Assembly: GCF_003207815.1 (NCBI RefSeq)
Contig: NZ_NKTX01000004.1
Location: 62,001-126,000, forward strand
DNA from: Komagataeibacter oboediens
Lineage (GTDB): Bacteria > Pseudomonadota > Alphaproteobacteria > Acetobacterales > Acetobacteraceae
DNA: 64,000 bases
Direction: 5' to 3'
A program made the position numbers and the translations under genes. The notes beneath the pieces are model-generated. The model ran no database searches. It was not told the origin of the DNA and saw only the letters and a list, made by a program, of their open reading frames with translations. Positions 35,017 through 43,889 of the stretch are shown here, piece after piece; the stretch's first letter is position 1; the number at the start of each line of letters is the position of its first letter.

Positions 35017-36681
35017 TTACATCCCGCCGGGATAGTTCGGACCGCCTGCCCCCTCCGGCGTGACCCAGTCGATGTTCTGGGCGGGGTCCTTGATGTCGCA
35101 AGTCTTGCAGTGGACGCAGTTCTGCGCGTTGATCTGCAGGTGGGGGTCCGTGCCCTCATCCGCCACTTCATAAACGGCTGCCGGGCAGTACCGGCTTTCG
35201 GGGGAGCGGAACACATCCCAGTTCACCGTCTTCCACAGCGACATGTTGCGGACCTTCAGGTGAACCGGCTGGTCTTCTTCATGATTGGTGTTGGACAGGA
35301 AGACCGAGGACAGGCGATCGAACGTGATCTTGCCATCGGGCTTTGGATAACTGATCTTTTCCGAAATCGAGGCCGGTTCCAGCACTTCGTTGTCGCTGTG
35401 CCGCGTATGCAGCGTCCATGGTGCGCGGCCACGCAGCAGCATGGCGTCGATGCCCGAATACAGCGCGCCGCCCTTCATGCCGAATTTGGCGAAGGCGGGG
35501 CGGATGTTGCGTACCGAACGCAGTTCCGTCCACAGCCAGGAATCCCGGATGCGGCGGGTATAGGATCCCGGTTCCACCCGGTCCGTCGCCAGCGCTTCCG
35601 CCACGGCTTCCGCCGCCAGCATGCCCGACTTCATGGCCGTGTGGGTGCCTTTGATCTTGGGTACGTTCAGGAAGCCTGCCGTATCGCCAATCAGTGCCCC
35701 GCCGGGGAAGGTCAGGCGCGGGATAGACTGGATTCCCCCTTCGGACAGCGCACGCGCGCCATAGGCGATGCGGCGACCGCCCTCGAAATACGGGCGGAAG
35801 GCCGGGTGCAGCTTCACGCGCTGCATTTCATCAAACGGGGACAGCCATGTGTTGGGATAGTCCAGTCCCGTGACAAACCCGTAGGACACCAGGTTGTCAC
35901 CAAAATGGTACATCCACGCCCCGCCATAGGTCCGGTCATCCAGCGGCCAGCCAAAGCTGTGCTGCACCAGTCCGGGGCGATGCATTTCCCTGGGGATTTC
36001 CCACAGTTCCTTGATACCCAGCCCGTAGGTCTGCGGGTCCACGCCCTTGCGCAGGTTGTACATCGCCGTGACCTGCTTGGTCAGCGACCCGCGGCAGCCT
36101 TCTGCAAACAGCGTGTATTTCGCGCGCAGTTCCATGCCCGGCGCGTAATTGTCGCCTGGCTTGCCATCGCGGCCGATGCCCATGTCCCCGGTGGCGACGC
36201 CGGTTACCCGGCCGCTATCGTCCACCAGCACCTCCGCACCCGCGAAACCGGGATAGATCTCGACCCCCAGTTCTTCCGCCCGGCCCGCAAGCCAGCGGCA
36301 GAAATCGCCAAGGCTTACGATATGGTTGCCGTGGTTGCTCATGTGCGGCATCACGCGGTCAAGGAACGGGATTTCAAGGCTGCCGTTCCGTGTCAGGTAG
36401 AGCATCTGCTCCTCTGTCACGGGCGTGTTCAGCGGGGCCCCTTCCTCGCGCCAGTGCGGCAGGAGTTCCGCAAGCGCACGGGGTTCGATCACGGCACCGG
36501 ACAGGATATGGGCGCCAATCTCGCTGCCTTTCTCAATCAGGCAGACGCTCGCCTCGGGGGCAACCTGCCGCAGCCGGATCGCCGCCGCCAGCCCCGATGG
36601 GCCGCCGCCAACAATAACGACATCGAATTCCATAGTCTCGCGCGGGGTCTCGCTCATACCTCTGTTGTCCTCTTGCGTCAT
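35017..36681 (-). CDS. Electron transfer flavoprotein-ubiquinone oxidoreductase
   Basis: This 554-residue membrane-associated enzyme passes electrons from ETF to ubiquinone. It has an N-terminal FAD site ([18 protein letters not shown]) and the ubiquinone-binding midsection. At the C-terminus there is a [4Fe-4S] ferredoxin-like domain with Cys in YCPAAVYEV and [19 protein letters not shown]. Length fits the family. Starts at 36681 and 36657 are both possible; neither has an ideal ribosome site. The operon ETF-QO-etfB-etfA suggests oxidation of fatty acyl-CoA, branched-chain acyl-CoA or sarcosine-type substrates feeding the quinone pool. Confidence 0.95.
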   Translation of the reverse strand: MTQEDNRGMSETPRETMEFDVVIVGGGPSGLAAAIRLRQVAPEASVCLIEKGSEIGAHILSGAVIEPRALAELLPHWREEGAPLNTPVTEEQMLYLTRNGSLEIPFLDRVMPHMSNHGNHIVSLGDFCRWLAGRAEELGVEIYPGFAGAEVLVDDSGRVTGVATGDMGIGRDGKPGDNYAPGMELRAKYTLFAEGCRGSLTKQVTAMYNLRKGVDPQTYGLGIKELWEIPREMHRPGLVQHSFGWPLDDRTYGGAWMYHFGDNLVSYGFVTGLDYPNTWLSPFDEMQRVKLHPAFRPYFEGGRRIAYGARALSEGGIQSIPRLTFPGGALIGDTAGFLNVPKIKGTHTAMKSGMLAAEAVAEALATDRVEPGSYTRRIRDSWLWTELRSVRNIRPAFAKFGMKGGALYSGIDAMLLRGRAPWTLHTRHSDNEVLEPASISEKISYPKPDGKITFDRLSSVFLSNTNHEEDQPVHLKVRNMSLWKTVNWDVFRSPESRYCPAAVYEVADEGTDPHLQINAQNCVHCKTCDIKDPAQNIDWVTPEGAGGPNYPGGM

Positions 36682-36812
36682 GACCGGGGTGACATGGGAT
36701 GAATGGGATGAATGGGATTACACTGTATAGCAGTGCTTCCTAGAACCGTTTGGTGCGCGAATAAAGGCTTGTTGCGCATTCCGTTCCTTCGGTCCGTGCA
36801 ATGGCGGTGCGT

Positions 36813-37454
36813 TCAGGGTGCTGCCGTCCCGCGGGCCAGTTCGTCCGTTGCCCGCCATTCCGGGCCGACATAGTTGACGATCAGTGTCCTGCGTATGCCC
36901 GTCATCGGGCGCGGGACGAAGCCGTGCCATGACCGGGCGGATGGTATGAACAGCAACCCCGAATTGAACATGCCCGAAGCCCGCGCCACGACCGCGCCCG
37001 ATGCGGTCATGAGGTCGGTGCCCCACTGTGTCGCCTGCGCACCCATGGAAAGTGAGATCACAAGCGTCAGCCGCTTGGCGCCGATATCGGTATGCGGCTC
37101 CAGCCAGAAACCATCCGTATCAAGGCATAGTTCAAGGCGCAGGGCCGCGTTTTCAAGATGGGCGTCGCACCTGTCCGCAAAGGCGGCGCGTGTCTGCGTC
37201 GTGTCAAACAGGGTTGCCAGATGGTCCAGCGCCGTGTTCGCCGCGCGTTGCGCGGGCGTGATGAACAGCCGTTTCCCGTTGCGTCCCGCCCGCTGGCCAC
37301 CACTGTCGCCACCTATGAAACGGGCATCTGGCGTCCATGTCACCAGTGCCGCGGCCACCGGCGCGGGCAGTACGTCATAAAGCTGCCAGTGCGGAAAGGG
37401 CCACGGCGTAGCCGGCGTGGCGGCAAGGGCTGCGATGACGCAATTCGTTTCCAT
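36813..37454 (-). CDS. 2-oxoglutarate/Fe(II)-dependent oxygenase family protein
   Basis: This 213-residue protein has the double-stranded beta-helix iron site. His and Asp lie in WLEPHTDIGAKRLTLVISL (HxD), a distal His in ARSWHGFVPRPM, and the 2-oxoglutarate-binding Arg in TGIRRTLIVNYV. Related enzymes hydroxylate proteins or small molecules and need oxygen. It lies 57 bp downstream of hemN in the same direction and so may share the low-oxygen promoter of that operon, which is odd for an oxygenase. The substrate is unknown. Confidence 0.8.
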   Translation of the reverse strand: METNCVIAALAATPATPWPFPHWQLYDVLPAPVAAALVTWTPDARFIGGDSGGQRAGRNGKRLFITPAQRAANTALDHLATLFDTTQTRAAFADRCDAHLENAALRLELCLDTDGFWLEPHTDIGAKRLTLVISLSMGAQATQWGTDLMTASGAVVARASGMFNSGLLFIPSARSWHGFVPRPMTGIRRTLIVNYVGPEWRATDELARGTAAP

Positions 37455-37511
37455 GGGAAAAGGTTCTGCTGCTCTGGGCCTGCGCTGCCATCGGGGGCGG
37501 CGGCCTGTGGG

Positions 37512-38879
37512 TTACAGGGCGCTGGCGTGGCGGGTGGCACTGTCCGCTGTCAGGTACCGGTCGAAGGCGGCGGCGACGTGGCGCACGAACTGGCGCCCCT
37601 TTTCCGTGACCTGTATCTGGCGGCCGGTGATGCGGACCAGCCCATCCGCCACCATGGGAGCCAGATGCGCCAGTTCGGGGACAAAATGGCTGGTGGGCAG
37701 GTGATACTGCGCGCAGACCTCCGCCAGATCGACCCGCAGGTCGCACATGACCTGTTCTATGATCGCGGCGCGCACATGATCATCCGCATCCAGCTTCACA
37801 CCGCGCACGACAGGCAGGCTGTCGGGGCTGTTTCCCATAAGCCGGGCATAGGCGGCGGACGAGACGGCATTTTGCGTCATGCCGCCGGGAAGCGAGGAAA
37901 TGGCCGATGCCCCCACGCCGATCAGGGCCGGTGCCGTATCGGTGGTATAGCCCTGGAAATTACGGTGCAGCGTGCCGGAGGCCATGGCACGCGCCATGCT
38001 GTCGTGCGGGCTGACGTAATGATCCAGGCCCACCGGCAGGAAGCCTTCGTTACGCAGGGTCGCGTCAATCGCCGCGCGCTGGGCAATGCGCGTCTGCGGG
38101 CCGGGCAGGTCGCCCACCGGCATCAGGTTCTGGCGCTTCTGTTTCCATGGCACATGCGCATAACCGAAAACTGCCAGACGATCGGGATGCAGGCTGGCCA
38201 CCGCGCGGGCCGTGCGCGCCACGCCTGCCGTGTCCTGCCGTGGCAGGCCGTAGATCAGGTCGATGTTGATGGAGTTCACCCCCGCATCCCGCAGGGCGGT
38301 CAGGCAGTCGCTGGTCTGTTCCCAGCTCTGGATCCGGCCACAGGCGTCCTGCACGTCCGCATCAAGATCCTGCACGCCCATGCTGGCGCGGTTGAACCCG
38401 AGTTCATGCAGAAGGGCCGGATAGTCGGGGGGAAGATGCCGGGGATCGACCTCGATGCTGATTTCGGCATCCGGAGCGATATCGAAATCCCGGCGGATGG
38501 CCTGCATGACGCGGCGCATGGCGCTGGCCGGGAGTGTCGTGGGCGTGCCACCGCCCCATTGCAGGTGCGTGACCCGGCGGCCGGGGCCGATCAGGGTGAT
38601 GATGCGGCGCAGTTCCTCATGCAGCAGGGCGGCATAGGCGGCCCGCGCATCCGCATTGCGCAGAACGGCGGTATTGCACCCGCAGAACCGGCACAGCGTG
38701 TCACAGAAGGGAACATGCAAATAAAGGGAAACCGGCTGGTCCGCCGGGAGGGAGGACAGCCACGCACGGCTGTCGTCCGGTCCCACCGCATCACTGAACT
38801 GCGCTGCGGTGGGGTAACTGGTGTAACGCGGCAGGTTGCCCCCATAACGGGAAAGCAGGGAACTGTCCGCCGCGTTCAT
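37512..38879 (-). CDS. hemN: Oxygen-independent coproporphyrinogen III oxidase
   Basis: This 455-residue radical SAM enzyme converts coproporphyrinogen III to protoporphyrinogen IX without oxygen. The [4Fe-4S]/SAM motif CDTLCRFCGC (CxxxCxxCxC) lies near residue 60 after YLHVPF. The family-specific HLQWGGGTPTTL and SMGVQDLDADVQ segments and a C-terminal HemN domain follow. The N-terminal LPRYTSYPTAAQF motif separates true HemN from HemW. It lies 4 bp after ompW, under a perfect FNR box, which fits induction when oxygen is scarce. Confidence 0.95.
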   Translation of the reverse strand: MNAADSSLLSRYGGNLPRYTSYPTAAQFSDAVGPDDSRAWLSSLPADQPVSLYLHVPFCDTLCRFCGCNTAVLRNADARAAYAALLHEELRRIITLIGPGRRVTHLQWGGGTPTTLPASAMRRVMQAIRRDFDIAPDAEISIEVDPRHLPPDYPALLHELGFNRASMGVQDLDADVQDACGRIQSWEQTSDCLTALRDAGVNSINIDLIYGLPRQDTAGVARTARAVASLHPDRLAVFGYAHVPWKQKRQNLMPVGDLPGPQTRIAQRAAIDATLRNEGFLPVGLDHYVSPHDSMARAMASGTLHRNFQGYTTDTAPALIGVGASAISSLPGGMTQNAVSSAAYARLMGNSPDSLPVVRGVKLDADDHVRAAIIEQVMCDLRVDLAEVCAQYHLPTSHFVPELAHLAPMVADGLVRITGRQIQVTEKGRQFVRHVAAAFDRYLTADSATRHASAL

Positions 38880-38883
38880 GCCA

Positions 38884-39690
38884 TTAGAACCGGTAGGCGA
38901 TACCGGCGGAAACGACGGTCGGGTCCAGCGAATCGTGGGCCATGACCTTCACGCTTTCGTTGCCATTTTCGGCCCATGCGTGCATGCGCACGAACATCTG
39001 CTTCACGTCGAAATTGAAGAACCAGTTGCCAACCAGCTGGTAATCCACACCGGCGTTGATGGACGGACCACCGGTAAAGCCGGAGTTCAGCTTCGTCGTG
39101 CCCAGCGCATTGCCAGCAGCGTTCATGTTGTGGAACCACATGAACGTGCCACCCACACCCACATACGGGTTCAGGCGCTTGTGCGGACGGAAGTGCCACG
39201 CGACCGTGACCGTCGGCGGCAGCACCCATGCGCTGCCAACATCCAGCTTGCCACCGACATTGGCACCTTCGGCCGCCACTTCATGACGGGTGCTGGTGGC
39301 GATCAGGTCCAGCGAGATGTTGTCGGTCACGAAGTATTCGAACGTCAGTTCCGGCATGACCTGGTTGGTGGTCTTGATGCGGGTGCCGCTTACTACGCCA
39401 TACGGGCTGCCATTGACGCTGGCCCAGACCTTGCTGTCACGATCTTCCGGCAGCACGCCCACGGCGGACAGGCGGATCATGAAGTCACCCTTGCCCAGGC
39501 CGATCTTGGTGGTCGCGCAGGTCTGGAAGATGCCGCAGTGGCCGTTACGGGGCTGTGCCACGGCCACGGGCTGTGCCAGCGGTGCATTGACGTAGGTGGA
39601 GGGTGCTGTCGTCTGCGCATGGACCGCGACAGGTGCCAGTGCCGTGGCGCCCAGTGCAGCCGACATGGCGAGTTTACGAATGTTCTTCAT
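38884..39690 (-). CDS. ompW: OmpW-family outer-membrane protein
   Basis: This 268-residue small beta-barrel has signal peptide MKNIRKLAMSAALGATALAP ending AHA and the OmpW signature pattern KGDFMIRLSAVGVLPED, TFEYFVTDNISLDLIA and NPYVGVGGTFMWF. The C-terminal barrel strand ends in YRF with terminal Phe. OmpW proteins form an eight-stranded hydrophobic channel and are induced at low oxygen by FNR in enterobacteria. Here too a perfect FNR box lies 106 bp upstream. It is the first gene of an ompW-hemN-oxygenase operon. An N-terminal insertion with two Cys (NGHCGIFQTCATTK) is somewhat unusual. Confidence 0.92.
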   Translation of the reverse strand: MKNIRKLAMSAALGATALAPVAVHAQTTAPSTYVNAPLAQPVAVAQPRNGHCGIFQTCATTKIGLGKGDFMIRLSAVGVLPEDRDSKVWASVNGSPYGVVSGTRIKTTNQVMPELTFEYFVTDNISLDLIATSTRHEVAAEGANVGGKLDVGSAWVLPPTVTVAWHFRPHKRLNPYVGVGGTFMWFHNMNAAGNALGTTKLNSGFTGGPSINAGVDYQLVGNWFFNFDVKQMFVRMHAWAENGNESVKVMAHDSLDPTVVSAGIAYRF

Positions 39691-39796
39691 CGTGAGCAGA
39701 CCCTAGTTTCATTCCGGCTGGCATGCAGACGGGATCGTTAAGAATGTTCAATTTGATTTGTTAGGTGCAGAAATCACGCTCACCTAGCATTCGGCT

Positions 39797-39810
39797 TTGA
39801 TATGAATCAA
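39797..39810. promoter_or_regulatory. FNR box upstream of ompW-hemN
   Basis: TTGATATGAATCAA is a perfect match to the FNR consensus TTGAT-N4-ATCAA. It is 106 bp before the ompW ATG and overlaps the stop region of the neighbouring gene that ends at 39811. Confidence 0.85.
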
Positions 39811-40296
39811 TCAGGACGGGTGAACTATTTCCTTATTACGGTCCAGCCTGACTGTTCTTTTGGTAATGTGGCTTGTGGAACACAGTTTCCGGACCGGGCT
39901 GTCCTGATTTATCGCCCGGTTACTATAGGAAAACATGCGTATTGCATCGCATCCCAGTTCGCGTGCCAGTGTTTCCATGGCCGGGATCAGCGCATCCACG
40001 ATCTTCTGCCGCTGGGTATAGGACAGGGTGATGATGTAATCCGATGTCAGCGTATCACCCGAATACAGGTCGAACCCCCGGCGGAAGGTAGCCATGGCGC
40101 AGGGTGGCCGGGCAATGCCGTAATGGGCGACCAGAATCCCTTCCCGCACGCGGGGGCCGGACCGGGCCAGCCTGCGTCCGATGCGTATCCAGTCCTGCAT
40201 GGAGATATGCGGCAGGGCGATCCTGATCAACGGATAGAGCAACGGGACATCTGCAGGGTCCAGTCGTCGGACCATAGGCGGGGGGACGGCCTGCAC
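39811..40296 (-). CDS. Putative GNAT-like acyltransferase, function unknown
   Basis: This is a soluble protein of about 161 residues. The order of elements, VRRLDPADVPLLYPLIRIAL, GILVAHYGIARPPCAMATFRR, YIITLSYTQRQKIVDALIPA and a helix with ETLARELGCDAIRMF, resembles the GNAT N-acetyltransferase fold. The acetyl-CoA-binding Q/RxxGxG/A motif is not clear, so catalysis is uncertain. The start is a GTG at 40296 with GAGGA upstream; ATG 40275 is an alternative. It is divergent from the FNR-type regulator, and an FNR box lies between them, suggesting low-oxygen control. Confidence 0.65.
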   Translation of the reverse strand: MQAVPPPMVRRLDPADVPLLYPLIRIALPHISMQDWIRIGRRLARSGPRVREGILVAHYGIARPPCAMATFRRGFDLYSGDTLTSDYIITLSYTQRQKIVDALIPAMETLARELGCDAIRMFSYSNRAINQDSPVRKLCSTSHITKRTVRLDRNKEIVHPS

Positions 40297-40371
40297 GCGT
40301 CGGATTTTCCTCGGGCTGGAGGTTTTTATTGGTTACAGGCCTGTTTACCTGATATTTCGCGGCGGAACGCA

Positions 40372-40385
40372 TTGATTTACATCAA
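40372..40385. promoter_or_regulatory. FNR box between the GNAT-like gene and the FNR regulator
   Basis: TTGATTTACATCAA is a second perfect FNR consensus. It is 75 bp before the leftward gene and 118 bp before the regulator, so it could govern both, including autoregulation. Confidence 0.85.
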
Positions 40386-40446
40386 TCCATCGGCCATACT
40401 CCCCACATCTTGGCAAATGCATTAGTGTATTTCTAGGGAGCCAGGC

Positions 40447-40494
40447 ATGTCCGGTTACTTCGGCGCCGGAACGCAGGCGCCTGAAAGTGATTAG
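40447..40494 (+). CDS. Possible 15-residue upstream peptide of the FNR regulator
   Basis: An ATG at 40447 with AGGGAG upstream opens MSGYFGAGTQAPESD and stops at 40494, nine bases before the regulator ATG. The regulator's own ribosome site (TAGGAATAA) includes this stop codon. This arrangement allows translational coupling. Whether the peptide is made is unknown. Confidence 0.4.
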   Translation: MSGYFGAGTQAPESD

Positions 40495-40503
40495 GAATAA
40501 TTT

Positions 40504-41271
40504 ATGTCGGATATGCCTTCGTGTCAGTTTGAATCGAGGCCTCGGCGTATCGTCATCGGGTCGTCCGGCGTGCAGACGGATTTCTGCACGACGTGCAGCG
40601 TCCGCCCCACCAGCGTGTGCAGCGTGATCGGACCGGATGACATTTCCCGCCTGTCGGATGCGGCGGTGGAAACCATTATCCCCCCCGGTCGTGGTTTTAT
40701 CGAGGAAGGCGCGCCGGCCACCGACTTTTTCAACGTCACGTCCGGCACGGTCAAGCTGTTCAAGGCATTGCCTGATGGGCGGCGGCAGATCACGGGTTTT
40801 GCCTCGCCCGGGCATTTCCTCGGGCTTGCGGTGTCGGACAATTACGCCTTTGGCGCGGAAGCGGTCGATACCGTGCGGGTCTGCCGTTTTTCACGCGACA
40901 AGATGGCCGACCTGCTGGATGATTTTCCCAAGCTGGAACGCCGCCTGCTGGAAGAAGCATCCAACGAACTTGTCGCCGCCCAGAACCAGATGCTGCTGCT
41001 CGGGCGCAAGACCGCGCGCGAACGCGTGGCCAGCTTCCTGCTGGATCAGATGCATGCAAGCCAGCTGCCCGGTCACGAAAGTAATGGCGGCCGACTGCAC
41101 CTGCCCATGACGCGTGGTGATATTGCCGATTACCTTGGCCTGACCATCGAAACCGTCAGCCGCACGCTTAGCTGGATGCGTAGCCAGGGCATGATCGAGG
41201 TGGGCAAGGGCTATGCCATCACCATCGTGTCGGCGGCGAAGCTTGACGTGCTGGCGGCGGGCAATACCTAG
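40504..41271 (+). CDS. FNR-type Crp-family transcription regulator
   Basis: This 255-residue regulator has three clustered Cys near the N-terminus (FCTTCSVRPTSVC) and a fourth at VRVCRF near residue 127. These can hold an oxygen-sensitive [4Fe-4S] cluster. The cyclic-nucleotide-type sensor barrel, dimer helix and HTH follow. The recognition helix IETVSRTLSWM has the Glu, Ser and Arg of FNR, predicting recognition of TTGAT half-sites, and two such perfect boxes lie within 700 bp. It likely activates ompW-hemN and controls itself when oxygen is low. FNR-type regulators are known in acetic acid bacteria. Its 3' end overlaps the convergent AI-2E transporter gene by 4 bp. Confidence 0.93.
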   Translation: MSDMPSCQFESRPRRIVIGSSGVQTDFCTTCSVRPTSVCSVIGPDDISRLSDAAVETIIPPGRGFIEEGAPATDFFNVTSGTVKLFKALPDGRRQITGFASPGHFLGLAVSDNYAFGAEAVDTVRVCRFSRDKMADLLDDFPKLERRLLEEASNELVAAQNQMLLLGRKTARERVASFLLDQMHASQLPGHESNGGRLHLPMTRGDIADYLGLTIETVSRTLSWMRSQGMIEVGKGYAITIVSAAKLDVLAAGNT

Positions 41272-42530
41272 TCATCCTGTCCCGCCTGCCTGTCATCAGG
41301 CGGATCGGGTGCATCCGTAAACAGCGGTTTGGGCGGGGTCGTGCGTGCAGGTCCCCCCACGATATGGCCGATCGGAGTCAGGATCTCGACATGGTCGCAG
41401 ATGATCTTGAACACCGCCAGCAGGGGCACCGACAGGAACGCCCCGAAAATGCCCCACAGCCAGTCCCAGAACATCAGTGACGCCATGACCAGAACCGGGT
41501 TGAGCGTGAACCGCCGCGCCAGCACCATGGGGGTGATCGTTTCCCCTTCCGTCAGGTGGATGCACAGATAGATGGCGGGTGGCAGCAGTGCCTGCCATGC
41601 GGACGGGTAAACGAACAGTCCCACAAGGAAATAGATGATGATCCCCATCATCGGTCCGATAATGGGAATGTAGTTCAGCAGGAACGCCATCACCCCCCAC
41701 AGCAGCGGGTTGGGCATGCCCAGCAGCCAGCACTGCGCCATGTTCACCAGCCCGACGAGGCTGTTGATGATGGTGATGGTGGCCAGATACTGTGAAACGT
41801 TCCGTTCGATCTGGTAGGCGATCTGTACCGTGCGCCGTTTGTCGGCGAAGGTCGGCATGATCTCCACAAAGCGGCGCAGCAGGCTGTCCCCCTGCGCCAG
41901 CAGGAAGAACAGCATCAGGATCATGGTGAAGAACTGACCCATGAAGGCCTGCGTGCCCAGCAGGATGGACGAACTGAACCGGTCCAGGCCGCCCGTGCTG
42001 GGGGTTGATACCACAATGACATGGCCATCGGCCGTATCGGTCACGGCGGCCGGGTGGTCCACATGGCCGCCTGCGATGGTCATGAAATTGTGGATACGGT
42101 CGGATGCGCTGGTCAGGAGCTGGAACGGACCGCGCAGGAAGGCAAGGCGTTCCTGCAGCGTATTGATCGCCTCGGGTGCGCGTTCCAGCCAGCCGGTGGC
42201 GGGAACGGAAATGGCGGTCCCCACCGCGCCGACAATGCCGAACACACACAGGATCAGGCACAGGGCCGCCAGCGGCTTGGGCAGGCGCAGCCGTGTGTGC
42301 AGGAAGCGCAGCGGCGTGGACAGCAGCAGGTTCACCACCAGCGCCAGGATCATGGGCAGGATGATGGCGGACGCGAAATACAGGGTATAGAAAACCGCCA
42401 GCACGCTCAGCAGCAGAAGGCAGGCGGTGCGCGTGTCGATGCGGCTGTGGCGCATGACCTCGATGGCGCGCTGCTGCTGCACCTGTTCATAAGATGGCTG
42501 CTGTGGGGGTGGCTCTGTCTCGGGCGGCAT
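41268..42530 (-). CDS. AI-2E family transporter (PerM-like)
   Basis: This 420-residue membrane protein has about eight helices. The N-terminal pair (RTACLLLLSVLAVFYTLYFA and IILPMILALVVNLLL), a long soluble loop, and the C-terminal block with MGIIIYFLVGLFVYP and GETITPMVLARRFTLNPVLV are typical of the UPF0118/AI-2E exporter family. Known members export autoinducer-2 or act as Na+/H+ exchangers; the function here is not determined. The ATG at 42530 follows AGGACCTGATC. It converges with the FNR regulator. Confidence 0.88.
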   Translation of the reverse strand: MPPETEPPPQQPSYEQVQQQRAIEVMRHSRIDTRTACLLLLSVLAVFYTLYFASAIILPMILALVVNLLLSTPLRFLHTRLRLPKPLAALCLILCVFGIVGAVGTAISVPATGWLERAPEAINTLQERLAFLRGPFQLLTSASDRIHNFMTIAGGHVDHPAAVTDTADGHVIVVSTPSTGGLDRFSSSILLGTQAFMGQFFTMILMLFFLLAQGDSLLRRFVEIMPTFADKRRTVQIAYQIERNVSQYLATITIINSLVGLVNMAQCWLLGMPNPLLWGVMAFLLNYIPIIGPMMGIIIYFLVGLFVYPSAWQALLPPAIYLCIHLTEGETITPMVLARRFTLNPVLVMASLMFWDWLWGIFGAFLSVPLLAVFKIICDHVEILTPIGHIVGGPARTTPPKPLFTDAPDPPDDRQAGQDD

Positions 42531-42743
42531 GATCAGGTCCTGAGGTGGTGCTGGCGTGGCCCCAACGGCTGTGGTGTTTCCTGTGGCCGCTTAATTCGTA
42601 TCGTACCAATCCGTTCCTTATGGCGGCATATGGGGGGCAGGACCAAGGTTTTTGGCACATTCCCGCTACGCAACCATTGCAGGGGGTGATGGTGCGTACA
42701 CGCTAACGTGAATTTTTGGGCCCCATATGGCGGGAGACGGTAC

Positions 42744-42772
42744 TTGAAAGCAGGATTGGACAGGGGTCAAAT
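42744..42772 (+). promoter_or_regulatory. Possible pqqA promoter
   Basis: TTGAAA (42744-42749) and TCAAAT (42767-42772) are spaced by 17 bp, about 54 bp before the pqqA ATG. The -35 is good and the -10 weak. Confidence 0.4.
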
Positions 42773-42825
42773 ACCCCAAGACGAAGGCCTGCCGCCTTCT
42801 GGAACTGCAATCAATGGAGAGTCCC

Positions 42826-42906
42826 ATGGCCTGGAATACCCCCAAGATCGTTGAAGTCCCCCTGGGTGCCGAGATCAACAGCTACGTCTGCGGCGAAAAG
42901 AAGTAA
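42826..42906 (+). CDS. pqqA: PQQ precursor peptide PqqA
   Basis: This 26-residue ribosomal peptide is the precursor of pyrroloquinoline quinone. It contains the invariant Glu16 and Tyr20 in AEINSY, which PqqE crosslinks and which supply all carbon and nitrogen of PQQ. The N-terminal MAWNTPKIVEVPLG is typical. A GGAGA site precedes the ATG. PQQ is the cofactor of periplasmic glucose and alcohol dehydrogenases that define acetic acid bacteria. A strong hairpin follows the stop. Confidence 0.97.
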   Translation: MAWNTPKIVEVPLGAEINSYVCGEKK

Positions 42907-42916
42907 GATGGAAACA

Positions 42917-42950
42917 TCGCCGCCTGTCTCGCACAGGCGGCGATTTTCTT
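42917..42950 (+). terminator. Attenuator-like terminator between pqqA and pqqB
   Basis: TCGCCGCCTGT and ACAGGCGGCGA form a perfect 11-bp stem with loop CTCGC, followed by TTTTCTTTT. It would stop most transcripts after pqqA, giving much more precursor peptide than enzyme mRNA. Confidence 0.85.
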
Positions 42951-42965
42951 TTACAGTCTGCGTCC

Positions 42966-43889
42966 ATGATCGACATTATCGTTCTCGGCGCGGCGGCGGG
43001 TGGCGGATTTCCACAATGGAATTCCAACGCTCCCGGTTGCAGGCGGGCCAGGGCCGGCGATCCGGCAGCCCTGCCCCGCACACAGGCTTCCATCGCCATA
43101 AGTGGGGATGGAAAGAACTGGTTCGTGGTCAATGCCTCCCCCGACCTGCGGGCCCAGATAAACCAGACCCCGGCCCTGCACCCCAGCGAAGGCCTGCGGT
43201 CCACGCCCATCGCCGGTGTCATCCTGACGGGCGGCGAGGTGGATACCATCACCGGCCTGCTGACCCTGCGCGAACGTCAGCCCTTTACCCTGCTGGCAAC
43301 ACCCGAAGTGCTGTCCATGCTGGACGCCAATCCCATTTTTGAAGCCCTGAACCGCGCGGTCGTGACCCGCACGCCTATGGGACTCGATCAGTCGCTGGCG
43401 CTGAAGCTGGGTGACGGCACGCCAGCCGGGCTGACCATCGTACCGTTCGCGGTGCCGGGCAAGGTGCCGCTTTATGCCGAGTCCGGGCCGGACCCGGCGG
43501 CAATCTGTGAAAATGGCGAAACGGTCGGGCTGGAAATATCCGACGGGCAGCATCGTGTCTGTTTCGTGCCCGGCTGCGCGCGCATGACCGACAACCTGCG
43601 CGTGCGCCTGCGTGGGGCGGATGCCGTGTTCTTTGATGGCACGCTATGGGTTGATGACGAGATGGTCCGCGCGGGACTGGGTGAGAAAACCGGTCGCCGC
43701 ATGGGCCATATGTCCATTGATGGCATGGACGGCACCATTGCTGCCCTGCGTGACCTGAGCATCAAACGCAAGATTTTCATACATATCAACAATTCCAACC
43801 CTGTCCTTCTGGCGGATTCGCCCGAACGCGCCGCCGTCGAGGCCGCAGGGTGGGAAGTCTCCCACGACGGGATGAGGATTACGGCATGA
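42966..43889 (+). CDS. pqqB: PQQ biosynthesis protein PqqB
   Basis: This 307-residue protein has the metallo-beta-lactamase fold. The opening IDIIVLGAAAGGGFPQWNSN is the PqqB signature. PqqB acts between PqqE and PqqC, hydroxylating the crosslinked Tyr-derived intermediate. Later metal-site regions (VILTGGEVDTITGLL) deviate from the canonical HxHxDH, as is normal for PqqB. It overlaps pqqC by ATGA. Confidence 0.96.
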   Translation: MIDIIVLGAAAGGGFPQWNSNAPGCRRARAGDPAALPRTQASIAISGDGKNWFVVNASPDLRAQINQTPALHPSEGLRSTPIAGVILTGGEVDTITGLLTLRERQPFTLLATPEVLSMLDANPIFEALNRAVVTRTPMGLDQSLALKLGDGTPAGLTIVPFAVPGKVPLYAESGPDPAAICENGETVGLEISDGQHRVCFVPGCARMTDNLRVRLRGADAVFFDGTLWVDDEMVRAGLGEKTGRRMGHMSIDGMDGTIAALRDLSIKRKIFIHINNSNPVLLADSPERAAVEAAGWEVSHDGMRITA

